Below are positions 16,668 through 25,135 of a stretch of DNA of 64,000 bases, in pieces; the stretch's first letter is position 1, and every line of letters starts with the position of its first letter. The DNA is from Allobosea sp039673065 (GTDB lineage: Bacteria; Pseudomonadota; Alphaproteobacteria; Rhizobiales; Beijerinckiaceae): NCBI RefSeq assembly GCF_039673065.1, contig NZ_JBDJKW010000010.1, positions 77,510 to 141,509 on the forward strand, read 5' to 3'. A program made the translations under genes and the position numbers. Under the pieces are notes generated by a model. That model was not told the origin of the DNA and ran no database searches. It saw only the letters and a program-made list of their open reading frames with translations.

Positions 16668-17047
16668 CCGTATCCTTCCTCTTCCGTCTGGCCTGCCATG
16701 TCCGGGACTGCGGCCAGGGCCGGCCATATAGACGTGGCGAGGATTGTGTTGGGACCATGCGGCCCCGTCCCTGTCAAGGCGACGGACCGGCCGGCGGCCG
16801 GCTTTTAGGCGGCCCGCCGGGGGCTTTTGCGGGGCGCTGGCGCGGCGGGATCGCGGCAGGCTCGCGAACTTATGCCGCACAGCGTGCAGGCCAGCCTCTC
16901 ATTGTACCACTGGCGCAAGCGTGATCTTTGATTTATCGCAATCCCGAACAACCGGGGCGGACCAGCCAATGGTCGCTTCGGCATGCGCGGGGGAGCCCAG
17001 TCGGACCCGGGGCTCCGGCGCGGCATTACAGGAGCTATGTCGGACCG
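16668..17047. other. 380-bp intergenic region between ialB-like gene and ctaC
   Basis: This divergent spacer must hold the promoters of the IalB-like pair and of the cytochrome oxidase operon. I see a GC-rich hairpin CCGGCC-GGC-GGCCGG near 16790-16805, followed by CTTTTA. An AT-richer stretch lies around 16905-16945 (TTGTACC ... TTTGATTTATCGC), where the oxidase promoter most likely sits. No convincing -35/-10 pair, no known RNA motif and no credible small gene was recognised. Confidence 0.5.
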
Positions 17048-17932
17048 ATGCGCTTTGTGACCTCTTTCTTCCAGAACGCCGGAGCGGTCGCCGCCGCTGC
17101 GTTCGCCGCGTTCTTCCCGGCCATCGCATCGGCCCAGAACGGCATGCCGCAGCCCTACCAGATGAACCTGCAGCCGGCCGCGACCGAGGTTTCGGCCTAT
17201 ATCCACTGGTTTCATGACTGGGTGAACGTCCTGATCTTCGCGATCTCGATCTTCGTCCTGGCGCTGCTGGTCTACGTCGCCTGGCGCTTCAGCGAGCGCC
17301 GCAACCCGGTGCCGTCCAAGACCACCCACCACGCTCTGCTCGAGGTGGCCTGGACCATCGTCCCGGTGCTGATCCTCGTCGTGGTCGCCATCCCGTCCTT
17401 CCGTCTGCTCAAGCTGCAGCTCGAGGTGCCGAAGTCCGACATCACCGTGAAGGTGACCGGCAAGCAGTGGTACTGGAGCTACGAGTACCCGCAGAAGGAA
17501 GGCGAGGCGCTCGGCTTCGATTCGCTGATGCTGGACGAGAAGCAGCGCGCCGAGGCGATCAGCAGCAACAAGATCGCCGCGGCCGAAGCTCCTCGCCTGC
17601 TCGCCGTCGACAACGAGGCGGTGGTCCCGGTCGGCAAGATCGTGCGAGTGCAGGTCACCGCCGCCGACGTCATCCACAAGTTCACGGTCCCGGCCTTCGG
17701 CGTGAAGATCGACGCGATTCCCGGGCGCCTGAACGAGACCTGGTTCCGCGCCGACCGCGAGGGCATCTATTACGGCCAGTGCTCGTTCATCTGCGGCCAG
17801 AACCACGCCTTCATGCCGATCGCGTTCCGCGTGGTCAGCCAGGAGCGCTATGACGCCTGGCTCGCCGAGGCCAAGAAGAAGTTCGCCAATGCGAGCGACG
17901 CGGGCGGCAAGTTCGCCGCCGCCGCCCGCTGA
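17048..17932 (+). CDS. ctaC: Cytochrome c oxidase subunit II (aa3-type)
   Basis: This is a 294-residue CuA-bearing subunit that receives electrons from cytochrome c. A signal peptide ends near IASAQNG, followed by two transmembrane helices (WVNVLIFAISIFVLALLVYVA and TIVPVLILVVVAIPSF). The periplasmic cupredoxin domain has the aromatic motif QWYWSYEYP and the CuA ligands in HKFTVPAFG and QCSFICGQNHAFMPI. No C-terminal haem c domain is present. The start at 17048 gives a normal signal; upstream in-frame sequence is not conserved. It is the first gene of a long oxidase operon. Confidence 0.97.
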   Translation: MRFVTSFFQNAGAVAAAAFAAFFPAIASAQNGMPQPYQMNLQPAATEVSAYIHWFHDWVNVLIFAISIFVLALLVYVAWRFSERRNPVPSKTTHHALLEVAWTIVPVLILVVVAIPSFRLLKLQLEVPKSDITVKVTGKQWYWSYEYPQKEGEALGFDSLMLDEKQRAEAISSNKIAAAEAPRLLAVDNEAVVPVGKIVRVQVTAADVIHKFTVPAFGVKIDAIPGRLNETWFRADREGIYYGQCSFICGQNHAFMPIAFRVVSQERYDAWLAEAKKKFANASDAGGKFAAAAR

Positions 17933-17988
17933 CCGGCACCCGATTGACACGAACTCACGCGAACGATTTCGCAGGAGGAGACCACCCC

Positions 17989-19617
17989 ATGGCATCCGCG
18001 GCACCCCACGCCCATGGACATGACGACGGCCACGCCCACGCCCATCCGACCGGTTGGCGGCGCTGGCTGCTGTCGACGAACCACAAGGACATCGGCACGC
18101 TCTACCTGATCTTCTCGGTGATCGCCGGTCTGATCGGCGGCTTCCTGTCGATCATGATGCGCATCGAGCTGCAGCAGCCTGGCCTGCAGATCTTCGCCAA
18201 CGGGCAGAGCTACAACGTCTTCGTCACGGCCCACGGCCTGATCATGATCTTCTTCATGGTCATGCCCGCGGTCATCGGCGGCTTCGGCAACTGGTTCGTC
18301 CCGCTGATGATCGGCGCGCCCGACATGGCGTTCCCGCGGATGAACAACATCTCGTTCTGGCTGACCGTCGCCGCGATGACCCTGATGGTCATCTCGCTGT
18401 TCGTCGACGGCGCGCCCGGTGCCAAGGGTGCCGGCACCGGCTGGACGGTCTATCCGCCCTTCTCCTCCTCGGGCCATCCGGGCCCGTCGGTCGACTTCGC
18501 GATCCTCTCGCTCCATCTCGCGGGCGCGGCCTCGATCCTGGGCGCGATCAACTTCATCACCACCATCCTGAACATGCGCGCGCCGGGCATGACCCTGCAC
18601 AAGATGCCGCTGTTCGCCTGGGGCGTGCTGGTCACCGCCTTCCTGCTGCTGCTGTCGCTGCCCGTCCTGGCCGGCGCCATCACCATGCTGCTGACGGACC
18701 GCAACTTCGGCACGACCTTCTACGATCCGGCCGGCGGCGGCGACCCGGTGCTCTACCAGCACCTGTTCTGGTTCTTCGGCCACCCCGAGGTGTACATCAT
18801 GATCCTGCCGGCCTTCGGCATGATCAGCCACATCATCTCGACCTTCTCGCGCAAGCCGATCTTCGGCTATCTCGGCATGGCCTACGCCATGGTGGCGATC
18901 GGCGTGGTCGGCTTCATCGTCTGGGCCCACCACATGTACACGGTTGGCCTGTCGCTCAACACGCAGCGCTACTTCGTCTTCGCGACGATGGTCATCGCGG
19001 TGCCGACGGGCGTGAAGGTGTTCTCCTGGATCGCGACGATGTGGGGCGGCAGCCTGCGCTTCACCGCGCCGATGGTCTGGGCGATCGGCTTCATCTTCCT
19101 GTTCACCGTCGGCGGCGTCACCGGCGTCGTCCTGGCCAATGCCGGCCTGGATCGCTCGCTGCACGCGACCTACTACGTGGTGGCGCACTTCCACTACGTG
19201 CTGTCGCTCGGCGCCGTGTTCGGCATCTTCGCGGGCTTCTACTACTGGTTCCCGAAGATGAGCGGCTACATCATGCCCGACTGGATCGGCCGCCTGCACT
19301 TCTGGGTCGCCTTCATCGGCGCGAACCTGCTGTTCTTCCCGCAGCACTTCCTCGGCCTGGCCGGCATGCCGCGCCACTATGTCGACTATCCCGACGCGTT
19401 CGCGGGCTGGCATTTCTGGTCGTCGATCGGCTCCTACATCTTCGCCTTCGGCCTGCTGATCTGGCTCTACGGCGTCGTGGTCGCGTTCACCCGCAAGGAG
19501 CTCGCCGGCGACAACCCGTGGGGCGAAGGCGCGACCACGCTGGAGTGGACCCTGTCCTCGCCGCCGCCCTTCCACCAGTTCGAGACCCTGCCGCGCATCA
19601 CCGGCTCGGATCACTGA
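17989..19617 (+). CDS. ctaD: Cytochrome c oxidase subunit I (aa3-type)
   Basis: This is the 542-residue catalytic subunit carrying haem a and the haem a3-CuB centre. Diagnostic segments are TNHKDIGTLYLIF, AHGLIMIFFMVMP (haem a ligand), GGGDPVLYQHLFWFFGHPEVY (CuB ligand and crosslinked Tyr), WAHHMYTVG (CuB ligands) and VVAHFHYVLSLG (haem ligands). About twelve transmembrane helices are evident. The N-terminal 20 residues are His-rich (HAHGHDDGHAHAH), an extension seen in related genomes. GGAGGAG lies just ahead of ATG 17989. Confidence 0.98.
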   Translation: MASAAPHAHGHDDGHAHAHPTGWRRWLLSTNHKDIGTLYLIFSVIAGLIGGFLSIMMRIELQQPGLQIFANGQSYNVFVTAHGLIMIFFMVMPAVIGGFGNWFVPLMIGAPDMAFPRMNNISFWLTVAAMTLMVISLFVDGAPGAKGAGTGWTVYPPFSSSGHPGPSVDFAILSLHLAGAASILGAINFITTILNMRAPGMTLHKMPLFAWGVLVTAFLLLLSLPVLAGAITMLLTDRNFGTTFYDPAGGGDPVLYQHLFWFFGHPEVYIMILPAFGMISHIISTFSRKPIFGYLGMAYAMVAIGVVGFIVWAHHMYTVGLSLNTQRYFVFATMVIAVPTGVKVFSWIATMWGGSLRFTAPMVWAIGFIFLFTVGGVTGVVLANAGLDRSLHATYYVVAHFHYVLSLGAVFGIFAGFYYWFPKMSGYIMPDWIGRLHFWVAFIGANLLFFPQHFLGLAGMPRHYVDYPDAFAGWHFWSSIGSYIFAFGLLIWLYGVVVAFTRKELAGDNPWGEGATTLEWTLSSPPPFHQFETLPRITGSDH

Positions 19618-19624
19618 CGACGAC

Positions 19625-19687
19625 GGCGGCGGGCCCGATCCGGCCCGCCGCCGCCCCTCCCCCGAAGACCTCCGCGCCGGGGTCTTC
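19625..19687 (+). other. Two tandem hairpins between ctaD and ctaB
   Basis: GGCGGCGGGCC (19625-19635) pairs with GGCCCGCCGCC (19642-19652) over a 6-nt loop. A second stem, GAAGACC (19664-19670) with GGTCTTC (19681-19687), follows at once. Neither has a T tract, so they look more like RNA-stabilising or attenuating structures than a terminator. They could set different levels of subunit I and the downstream assembly factors. Confidence 0.45.
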
Positions 19688-19761
19688 CGGAGACGGGCGG
19701 CACCAGCCACCCCGATGCAACCGCCTCAGCGAGGCCCCTGAAAGAACCTGACGTAGTCGCC

Positions 19762-20718
19762 ATGTCCGCCGCGTTCGACCAGATCGACCCCCGCCACGAC
19801 GGCGCCGCGTTGCCCTCCACCGGTGAGGCGCGCGACTTCTTCGTGCTGCTCAAGCCGCGCGTGATGTTCCTCGTGATCGTCACCGCGCTCGGCGGGCTCA
19901 TGGTTGCGCCGGGCTCGGTCAATCCGATCATCGGCTTCGCCTCGCTGCTGGCGATCGCGGTCGGCGCCGGCGCCTCGGGCTGCCTCAACATGTGGTGGGA
20001 CGCCGATATCGACGCGGTGATGAGCCGGACCGTCGACCGCCCGATCCCCGCCGGCCGCATCACGCCCTCCGAGGCGCTGGCCTTCGGGCTGACGCTGTCG
20101 ATCGGCTCGGTGCTGGTACTCGGCCTCGTCGCCAACCTGCTGGCGGCGGCGATGCTCGCCTTCACCATCTTCTTCTACGCCGTCGTCTACTCGATGTGGC
20201 TGAAGCGCTCGACGCCGCAGAACATCGTGATCGGCGGCGCCGCCGGCGCCTTCCCGCCGATGATCGGCGAGGCGGTGGTGACGGGCGATTTCGGCATCCG
20301 CTCGCTGGTGCTGTTCGCCATCATCTTCCTGTGGACCCCACCGCATTTCTGGGCGCTCGCGCTGGTGAAGTCGGCCGACTACGCCCGCGCCGGCATTCCG
20401 ATGATGCCGAACGTCGCCGGCCCGGCTGCGACGCGCCGCCAGATGATCCTCTATTCGCTGCTGCTCGCGCCGGTCGGCGTGCTGCCGGCGCTGATGGGCT
20501 TCGGCGGGATGATCTATCTCGCGGTGTCGGCGATCAGCGGGCTGCTGATGGTCGCCCTGACGCTGCGTGTCCTGCGCGTCACCGAGGGTGAGCCGGCGAC
20601 CAAGGCGGCCTATGCCCTGTTCGGCTTCTCGATCCTCTATCTCTTCCTGCTCTTCGCCGTGCTGCTCGCCGAGCACGGCCTGGGCTTGATGTGGGCCCTG
20701 CCCGTGGTGATCGGATGA
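19762..20718 (+). CDS. ctaB: Protoheme IX farnesyltransferase (heme O synthase)
   Basis: This is a 318-residue polytopic prenyltransferase that adds the farnesyl chain to haem b to give haem O, needed for the aa3 oxidase encoded around it. The UbiA-superfamily motifs are NMWWDADIDAVMSRTVDRP (first Asp-rich motif) and YSMWLKRSTPQNIVIGG. The second Asp-rich loop region reads KSADYARAGIPMMP. About eight to nine helices are predicted by eye. The final bases overlap the coxF start (ATGA). Confidence 0.96.
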   Translation: MSAAFDQIDPRHDGAALPSTGEARDFFVLLKPRVMFLVIVTALGGLMVAPGSVNPIIGFASLLAIAVGAGASGCLNMWWDADIDAVMSRTVDRPIPAGRITPSEALAFGLTLSIGSVLVLGLVANLLAAAMLAFTIFFYAVVYSMWLKRSTPQNIVIGGAAGAFPPMIGEAVVTGDFGIRSLVLFAIIFLWTPPHFWALALVKSADYARAGIPMMPNVAGPAATRRQMILYSLLLAPVGVLPALMGFGGMIYLAVSAISGLLMVALTLRVLRVTEGEPATKAAYALFGFSILYLFLLFAVLLAEHGLGLMWALPVVIG

Positions 20719-20909
20719 GCGGCGAGCCCGACAGCAAGGCCGTGGCGCCGAAGCCGCCCGCGCCCCCCGCCGCCTTCTCGCCCGAGGACATGGCGCGCCG
20801 CAACCGTCGCTCGGTCGCGCTGGCGCTGGTCCTCGCCGGGCTGGTGATCTTCTTCTTCGTGGTGACCCTGGCCAAAACCGGCCCGGCGATCCTCAACCGG
20901 CCGCTCTGA
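20715..20909 (+). CDS. coxF: Small single-helix oxidase-associated protein (CoxF-like)
   Basis: This is a 64-residue protein: a Pro/Ala-rich cytoplasmic N terminus, the motif FSPEDMARRNRRS, one transmembrane helix (VALALVLAGLVIFFFVVTLA) and a short tail ending LNRPL. Small proteins of this layout sit between ctaB and ctaG in Hyphomicrobiales and are annotated CoxF; their exact role in oxidase assembly is not established. It overlaps ctaB by 4 nt and is 4 bp from ctaG, supporting co-translation. Confidence 0.75.
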   Translation: MSGEPDSKAVAPKPPAPPAAFSPEDMARRNRRSVALALVLAGLVIFFFVVTLAKTGPAILNRPL

Positions 20910-20913
20910 CGCC

Positions 20914-21495
20914 ATGACCGACGCCAGAACCCGCAACCGCCGTACCGTGCTGATCTGCAGCGCCGTCGCCGTCGGCATGACCGGCCTGTCCTTCGCGGCA
21001 GTGCCGCTCTACGACATGTTCTGCAAAGTGACCGGTTTCGGCGGCACGCCGATCATCGGCACTGCGGGCGCCGGGCGCATCGGCGAGCGTGTGATGGGCG
21101 TGACCTTCGACGCCAACGTCTCCCCGGCTCTGGGCTGGCGCTTCGACGCCGAGCAGACCGAGGTGACCGCACGGGTCGGCGAGACCAAGACGGTCTTCTA
21201 CCGCATCACCAACACCTCCTCGAAGCCGATGACCGGCATCGCGACCTACAACGTCCAGCCCAGCCAGGCCGGCGCGCATTTCGTGAAGATCCAGTGCTTC
21301 TGCTTCACGGAGACGACGCTGCAGCCCGGCGAAAGCATCGAGGCGCCGGTCGTGTTCTATATCGACCCCGAGATCGAGGCGAACAAAGAGCTCGCCACGC
21401 TGAAATCGATCACCCTGTCCTACACCTACTTCCCGTCCAAGAACGGGCAGCCGGTGGCGGAGCGCAAGGGTGACGCTGCCCCTTCGAAACTATAA
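20914..21495 (+). CDS. ctaG: Cytochrome c oxidase assembly protein CtaG/Cox11
   Basis: This is a 193-residue membrane-anchored copper chaperone that delivers copper to CuB of subunit I. One N-terminal helix (TVLICSAVAVGMTGLSFAAVP) is followed by LYDMFCKVTGFGGT, the conserved Cox11 beginning, and by the Cu-binding motif IQCFCFTE. The periplasmic beta domain has FYRITNTSSKPMTGIATYNV and a C-terminal TLSYTYFPSK. It belongs to the Cox11 type, not the Bacillus CtaG type. Confidence 0.96.
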   Translation: MTDARTRNRRTVLICSAVAVGMTGLSFAAVPLYDMFCKVTGFGGTPIIGTAGAGRIGERVMGVTFDANVSPALGWRFDAEQTEVTARVGETKTVFYRITNTSSKPMTGIATYNVQPSQAGAHFVKIQCFCFTETTLQPGESIEAPVVFYIDPEIEANKELATLKSITLSYTYFPSKNGQPVAERKGDAAPSKL

Positions 21496-21542
21496 GACTG
21501 CGCGCGAGCGCTGCGCATCATCGGACGCGGAGACCGAGCACG

Positions 21543-22400
21543 ATGGCCGAGGCCCATACCAAGAACCACGACTACCACCTCGTCGATCCGAGCCCGTGGC
21601 CGCTCGTCGGCTCGGCCAGCGCCACCGTCCTCGCGATCGGCGCGATCATGTGGATGAAGGCGCTGCCGGTCGCCGGCATGCATGTCGGCCCGCTGGTCTT
21701 CGGCGTCGGCCTGCTCGGCGTGCTCTACACGATGCTGGCCTGGTGGATGGACGTCATCCGCGAGGCGGAGAAGGAGGGCCACCACACCCGCGTGGTGCAG
21801 CTCCATCACCGCTACGGCATGATCATGTTCATCGCCTCCGAGGTGATGTTCTTCGTCGCCTGGTTCTGGGCCTATTTCGACGTAAGCCTGTTCGCCGGCG
21901 AGACGATCCAGTACCAGCGCGCCGAGTTCACCGGCGGCCACTGGCCGCCGAAGGGCATCGAGACCTTCGATCCCTGGCACCTGCCGCTGCTGAACACGCT
22001 GATCCTGCTGACCTCCGGCACCACCGTGACCTGGGCGCATTACGCGCTGCTCCAGAACGACCGCAAGGGCCTGAAGCAGGCGCTGTGGCTGACCGTCGTG
22101 CTCGGCGTGATCTTCACGATCTGCCAGGGCTACGAGTACGCCCACGCCACCTTCGACTTCAAAGGCCACATCTACGGCTCGACCTTCTTCATGGCGACCG
22201 GCTTCCACGGTTTCCATGTGATCATCGGCACGATCTTCCTCGCGATCTGCCTATGGCGCGTCTATCTCGGCCACTTCAAGCCGGAGCAGCATCTCGGCTT
22301 CGAGTTCGCCGCCTGGTACTGGCACTTCGTCGACGTGGTCTGGCTGTTCCTGTTCGCCGCCATCTACGTCTGGGGCGCCGGGACGCCCGCGGCGCACTGA
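21543..22400 (+). CDS. ctaE: Cytochrome c oxidase subunit III
   Basis: This is a 285-residue integral membrane subunit with about seven helices. Signatures are HDYHLVDPSPWPL at the N terminus, HHRYGMIMFIASEVMFFVAW with the conserved Glu, TGFHGFHVIIGTIFLAIC and the C-terminal WYWHFVDVVWLFLFAAIYVW. It stabilises the catalytic core and oxygen access. It lies 47 bp after ctaG and ends the structural part of the operon, with a strong palindrome behind it. Confidence 0.97.
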   Translation: MAEAHTKNHDYHLVDPSPWPLVGSASATVLAIGAIMWMKALPVAGMHVGPLVFGVGLLGVLYTMLAWWMDVIREAEKEGHHTRVVQLHHRYGMIMFIASEVMFFVAWFWAYFDVSLFAGETIQYQRAEFTGGHWPPKGIETFDPWHLPLLNTLILLTSGTTVTWAHYALLQNDRKGLKQALWLTVVLGVIFTICQGYEYAHATFDFKGHIYGSTFFMATGFHGFHVIIGTIFLAICLWRVYLGHFKPEQHLGFEFAAWYWHFVDVVWLFLFAAIYVWGAGTPAAH

Positions 22401-22430
22401 GCCGCTGGCCCGTCGCGGCCGCTGTCATCC

Positions 22431-22454
22431 CGGGGCGGCCGCGAGGCCGCCCCG
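22431..22454. repeat. REP-like palindrome after ctaE
   Basis: CGGGGCGGCC (22431-22440) pairs perfectly with GGCCGCCCCG (22445-22454) over a GCGA loop. It is followed by TTGCGTTT and preceded by GCTGTCATCC. The core resembles the outer arms of the element at 13488-13622 (TTCCGGGGC ... GCCCCGGAA). It may work as a partial terminator between ctaE and the DUF983 gene or be a short dispersed repeat. Confidence 0.55.
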
Positions 22455-22474
22455 TTGCGTTTCGGAGATCCGCC

Positions 22475-22849
22475 ATGGCCGACCAGCCGATCACCCCGCC
22501 CTCGCCCTTCTCCACCGGGCTCGCCGGACGCTGCCCGCGCTGCGGCGAGGGCAAGCTCTTCGACGGCTATCTCAAGGTGCGGCCGCGCTGCGCCGCCTGC
22601 GGCCTCGACTACGCCTTCGCCGATTCCGCCGACGGCCCGGCGGTGTTCATCATGCTGATCGCCGGCTTCACGGTGCTCGGCATGGCGCTCTATGTCGAGA
22701 TTGCCTACGAGCCGCCGATCTGGCTGCATCTGGTGATCTGGCTGCCGCTGGCGCTGATCACCTGCCTGGCGCTGCTGCGTCCGATGAAGGGGCTGGCGGT
22801 GGCGCTGCAATACGCCAACCGCGCCGAGGAAGGCAGGCACGGGAAGTGA
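22475..22849 (+). CDS. DUF983 family membrane protein
   Basis: This is a 124-residue protein with an N-terminal zinc-ribbon-like segment: GRCPRCGEGKLFDGYL and PRCAACGLDY supply four cysteines. Two transmembrane helices follow (VFIMLIAGFTVLGMALYVEI and WLHLVIWLPLALITCLALL). The DUF983 family is regularly found between ctaE and surf1 in alphaproteobacteria, which suggests a role in oxidase biogenesis; no activity is proven. Its stop overlaps the surf1 start (GTGA). Confidence 0.85.
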   Translation: MADQPITPPSPFSTGLAGRCPRCGEGKLFDGYLKVRPRCAACGLDYAFADSADGPAVFIMLIAGFTVLGMALYVEIAYEPPIWLHLVIWLPLALITCLALLRPMKGLAVALQYANRAEEGRHGK

Positions 22850-23628
22850 CGCACGAGACGAACCGGCTCCCGGACGCCAGCCGAGCGCCGCGGCTGCTGC
22901 TGCCCGCCCTGTTCACCCTGGTGTCGCTGGCGGTGCTCTGCACGCTCGGCACCTGGCAGATCCTGCGCATGCAGGAGAAGCACGCCTTCATCAACCGGCT
23001 GGAGGCGCAGGCGGTGGCGCCGCCCGCCGCCATGCCGGCCGCGTCCGGCTGGGCCGGGCTGGATCCGGCGGCGCTCGACCTCAGCCGCGTCGTCGCCAAG
23101 GGCCGCTATGTCGACGGTCCCGTCGCCGGCGTGCGCACCACGGTGGCCGGCGGGCCGCCCGGCTCGCGCCAGCTCTCCGGCTTCGGGCGCTGGGTCTTCC
23201 AGGGTTTCGCGCTCGACGACGGCGGCACCGTGCTGGTCAATCGCGGCTTCGTGCCGGAGGAGCGCTATGGCGAGATCCGCCCGGCCGCCGGCGAAGCCAC
23301 CATCGTCGGCTTCCTGCGCGCGCCGGAAGCGCGCGGCAGCTTCACCCCGGCCGACCTGCCGGAGCGCCGCGAGTTCTACACCCGCGATCCGGCCGGGATC
23401 GCCGCCTCGCTCGGGCTCGGCGCCGTGGCGCCGTTCTATCTGGAGGCCGAGCGCCAGGGCGACGGCCTGACGCCGCCGGCCGGCGTCGACCCGCGCGAGC
23501 TGATCGCCCGCATCCCGGACAATCACCTGCAATACGCGCTGACCTGGTACGGGCTGGCCCTGACCCTGATCGGCGTGTTCGTCGCCTATGCCCTGCAGGC
23601 GCGCTGGCGCCGCCCGGCCGCGCCCTGA
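22846..23628 (+). CDS. SURF1 family oxidase assembly protein
   Basis: This is a 260-residue protein with the SURF1 topology: one N-terminal helix (LPALFTLVSLAVLCTLGTWQ, containing the signature GTWQILRMQEK) and one C-terminal helix (YALTWYGLALTLIGVFVAYAL) bracket a periplasmic domain. VNRGFVPEERY is the other family mark. SURF1 helps insert haem a during maturation of subunit I. The start is GTG 22846, overlapping the DUF983 stop by 4 nt. It is the last gene of the oxidase operon. Confidence 0.93.
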   Translation: MTHETNRLPDASRAPRLLLPALFTLVSLAVLCTLGTWQILRMQEKHAFINRLEAQAVAPPAAMPAASGWAGLDPAALDLSRVVAKGRYVDGPVAGVRTTVAGGPPGSRQLSGFGRWVFQGFALDDGGTVLVNRGFVPEERYGEIRPAAGEATIVGFLRAPEARGSFTPADLPERREFYTRDPAGIAASLGLGAVAPFYLEAERQGDGLTPPAGVDPRELIARIPDNHLQYALTWYGLALTLIGVFVAYALQARWRRPAAP

Positions 23629-23713
23629 GTCCTCGCGGCGCCCCGGAAACGGGCGTCCGGCTTTACCCTCCCGGGGCAAGGGGCCTATAGGATCGCTCGA
23701 GACCTGCTGGACC

Positions 23714-25135
23714 ATGACCGTGCTTCACATTTCGACCCGCGGCGACGCGCCCCATCTCTCCTTCTCCGATGCCCTGCTGGCGGGGCTGGCGCGCGATGGC
23801 GGGCTCTATCTGCCGCAGACGCTGCCGACGCTCGACGAGGCCGCGATCGCCGGCCTGTCCGGGCTGCCCTATGCGGCGGCGGCGGAGCGCGTCGTCGGCG
23901 CGCTGAGCGGCGGCGACATCGCGCCCGACGCGCTCTCGGCGATGATCGCGGATGCCTACTCCACCTTCCGCCACCCGGCCGTCTGCCCGCTGGTCCAGCT
24001 CGGCGACAATCTGTTCGCGCTCGAGCTCTTCCACGGCCCGACCCTGGCCTTCAAGGACGTGGCGATGCAGCTGCTCGGCCGGCTGATGGACCATGTCCTG
24101 GCCGCGCGCGGCGAGCGCGCCACCATCGTCGGCGCGACCTCGGGCGACACCGGCGGCGCCGCGATCGACGCCTTCAAGGGGCGCGAGCGGGTCGATGTCT
24201 TCATCCTCTACCCGGAGGGGCGCGTCTCCGAGGTGCAGCGCCGCCAGATGACCACGGTCGACGCCGGCAACGTCCACGCCATCGCGGTGGACGGCACCTT
24301 CGACGACTGCCAGGCGCTGGTGAAGGCGCTGTTCAACCATCACCGCTTCCGCGACGAGTTGCGCCTGTCGGGCGTGAACTCGATCAACTGGGCGCGGATC
24401 GCGGCACAGGTCGTCTACTACTTCACGGCCGGCGTCTCGCTCGGCGCGCCGCATCGCCCGATCTCCTATGCGGTGCCGACCGGCAATTTCGGCGACGTGC
24501 TCGCCGGCTGGATCGCCAAGCGCATGGGCCTGCCGGTCGAGAGGCTGATGATCGGCACCAACAGCAACGACATCCTGGCGCGCACGCTCGCCACCGGCGT
24601 CTACGAGATGCGCGGCGTGGCGGCGACCACCTCACCCTCCATGGACATCCAGATCTCGTCGAATTTCGAGCGCCTGCTGTTCGAGGCGCATGACCGAGAC
24701 GCAGAGGCCGTGCGCCGCCTGATGCAGTCGCTGCAGCAATCCGGGCGCTTCGAGATCGCCGCCGCGCCGCTGGCGCGCATCCGCGCCGAATTCGACGCGA
24801 CCGCCGTCAGCGAGGCCGACACCGCCGCCGAGATCCGCACCACCTGGCAGCAGGCCGGCTATCTGCTCGATCCGCACAGTGCGATCGCGGTCGCGGCCGC
24901 CCGCCGCAGCCTGGCGAAGGACCCGGCCACGCCCGTGGTCGCGCTCGGCACCGCCCATCCCGCCAAGTTCCCCGCCGCTGTCGAGGCGGCCTGCGGCGTG
25001 CGCCCGGCCCTGCCGCCGCATCTCGCCGACCTGATGACGCGGGCCGAGCGCGTCTCGCGCCTGCCCAACGACCAGGGCGCGCTGGAGCGCTTCGTCACCG
25101 AGCGGGCCCGCGCCGTCCGGAGCACGACGGCATGA
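23714..25135 (+). CDS. thrC: Threonine synthase
   Basis: This is a 473-residue PLP enzyme that converts O-phosphohomoserine to threonine. The PLP lysine is Lys114 in TLAFKDVAMQLLG; the phosphate-binding and substrate parts include ATSGDTGGAAIDAF and YAVPTGNFGDVLAGW. It begins MTVLHISTRGDAP, typical of the proteobacterial ThrC with an N-terminal capping region. The frame is open upstream to 23588 but overlaps surf1. It is downstream of surf1 by 85 bp and coupled to the M16 protease gene by a 4-nt overlap. thrB is elsewhere in the window (34495-35460). Confidence 0.96.
   Translation: MTVLHISTRGDAPHLSFSDALLAGLARDGGLYLPQTLPTLDEAAIAGLSGLPYAAAAERVVGALSGGDIAPDALSAMIADAYSTFRHPAVCPLVQLGDNLFALELFHGPTLAFKDVAMQLLGRLMDHVLAARGERATIVGATSGDTGGAAIDAFKGRERVDVFILYPEGRVSEVQRRQMTTVDAGNVHAIAVDGTFDDCQALVKALFNHHRFRDELRLSGVNSINWARIAAQVVYYFTAGVSLGAPHRPISYAVPTGNFGDVLAGWIAKRMGLPVERLMIGTNSNDILARTLATGVYEMRGVAATTSPSMDIQISSNFERLLFEAHDRDAEAVRRLMQSLQQSGRFEIAAAPLARIRAEFDATAVSEADTAAEIRTTWQQAGYLLDPHSAIAVAAARRSLAKDPATPVVALGTAHPAKFPAAVEAACGVRPALPPHLADLMTRAERVSRLPNDQGALERFVTERARAVRSTTA

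Noticed and set aside
16785..16812. CCGGCC-GGC-GGCCGG hairpin followed by CTTTTA as a terminator
   Set aside because: It lies between divergent promoters with no gene reading into it from the left; a short stem of this kind is expected by chance at this GC content.
17848..19710. A 620-residue minus-strand frame opposite ctaD
   Set aside because: It is the complement of a conserved oxidase gene, very rich in Asp/Glu/His/Arg, with no recognisable domain.
22431..22454. The palindrome after ctaE as a full terminator of the oxidase operon
   Set aside because: There is no real T tract, and the DUF983 and surf1 genes that follow belong functionally to the same operon, so I list it as a repeat only.
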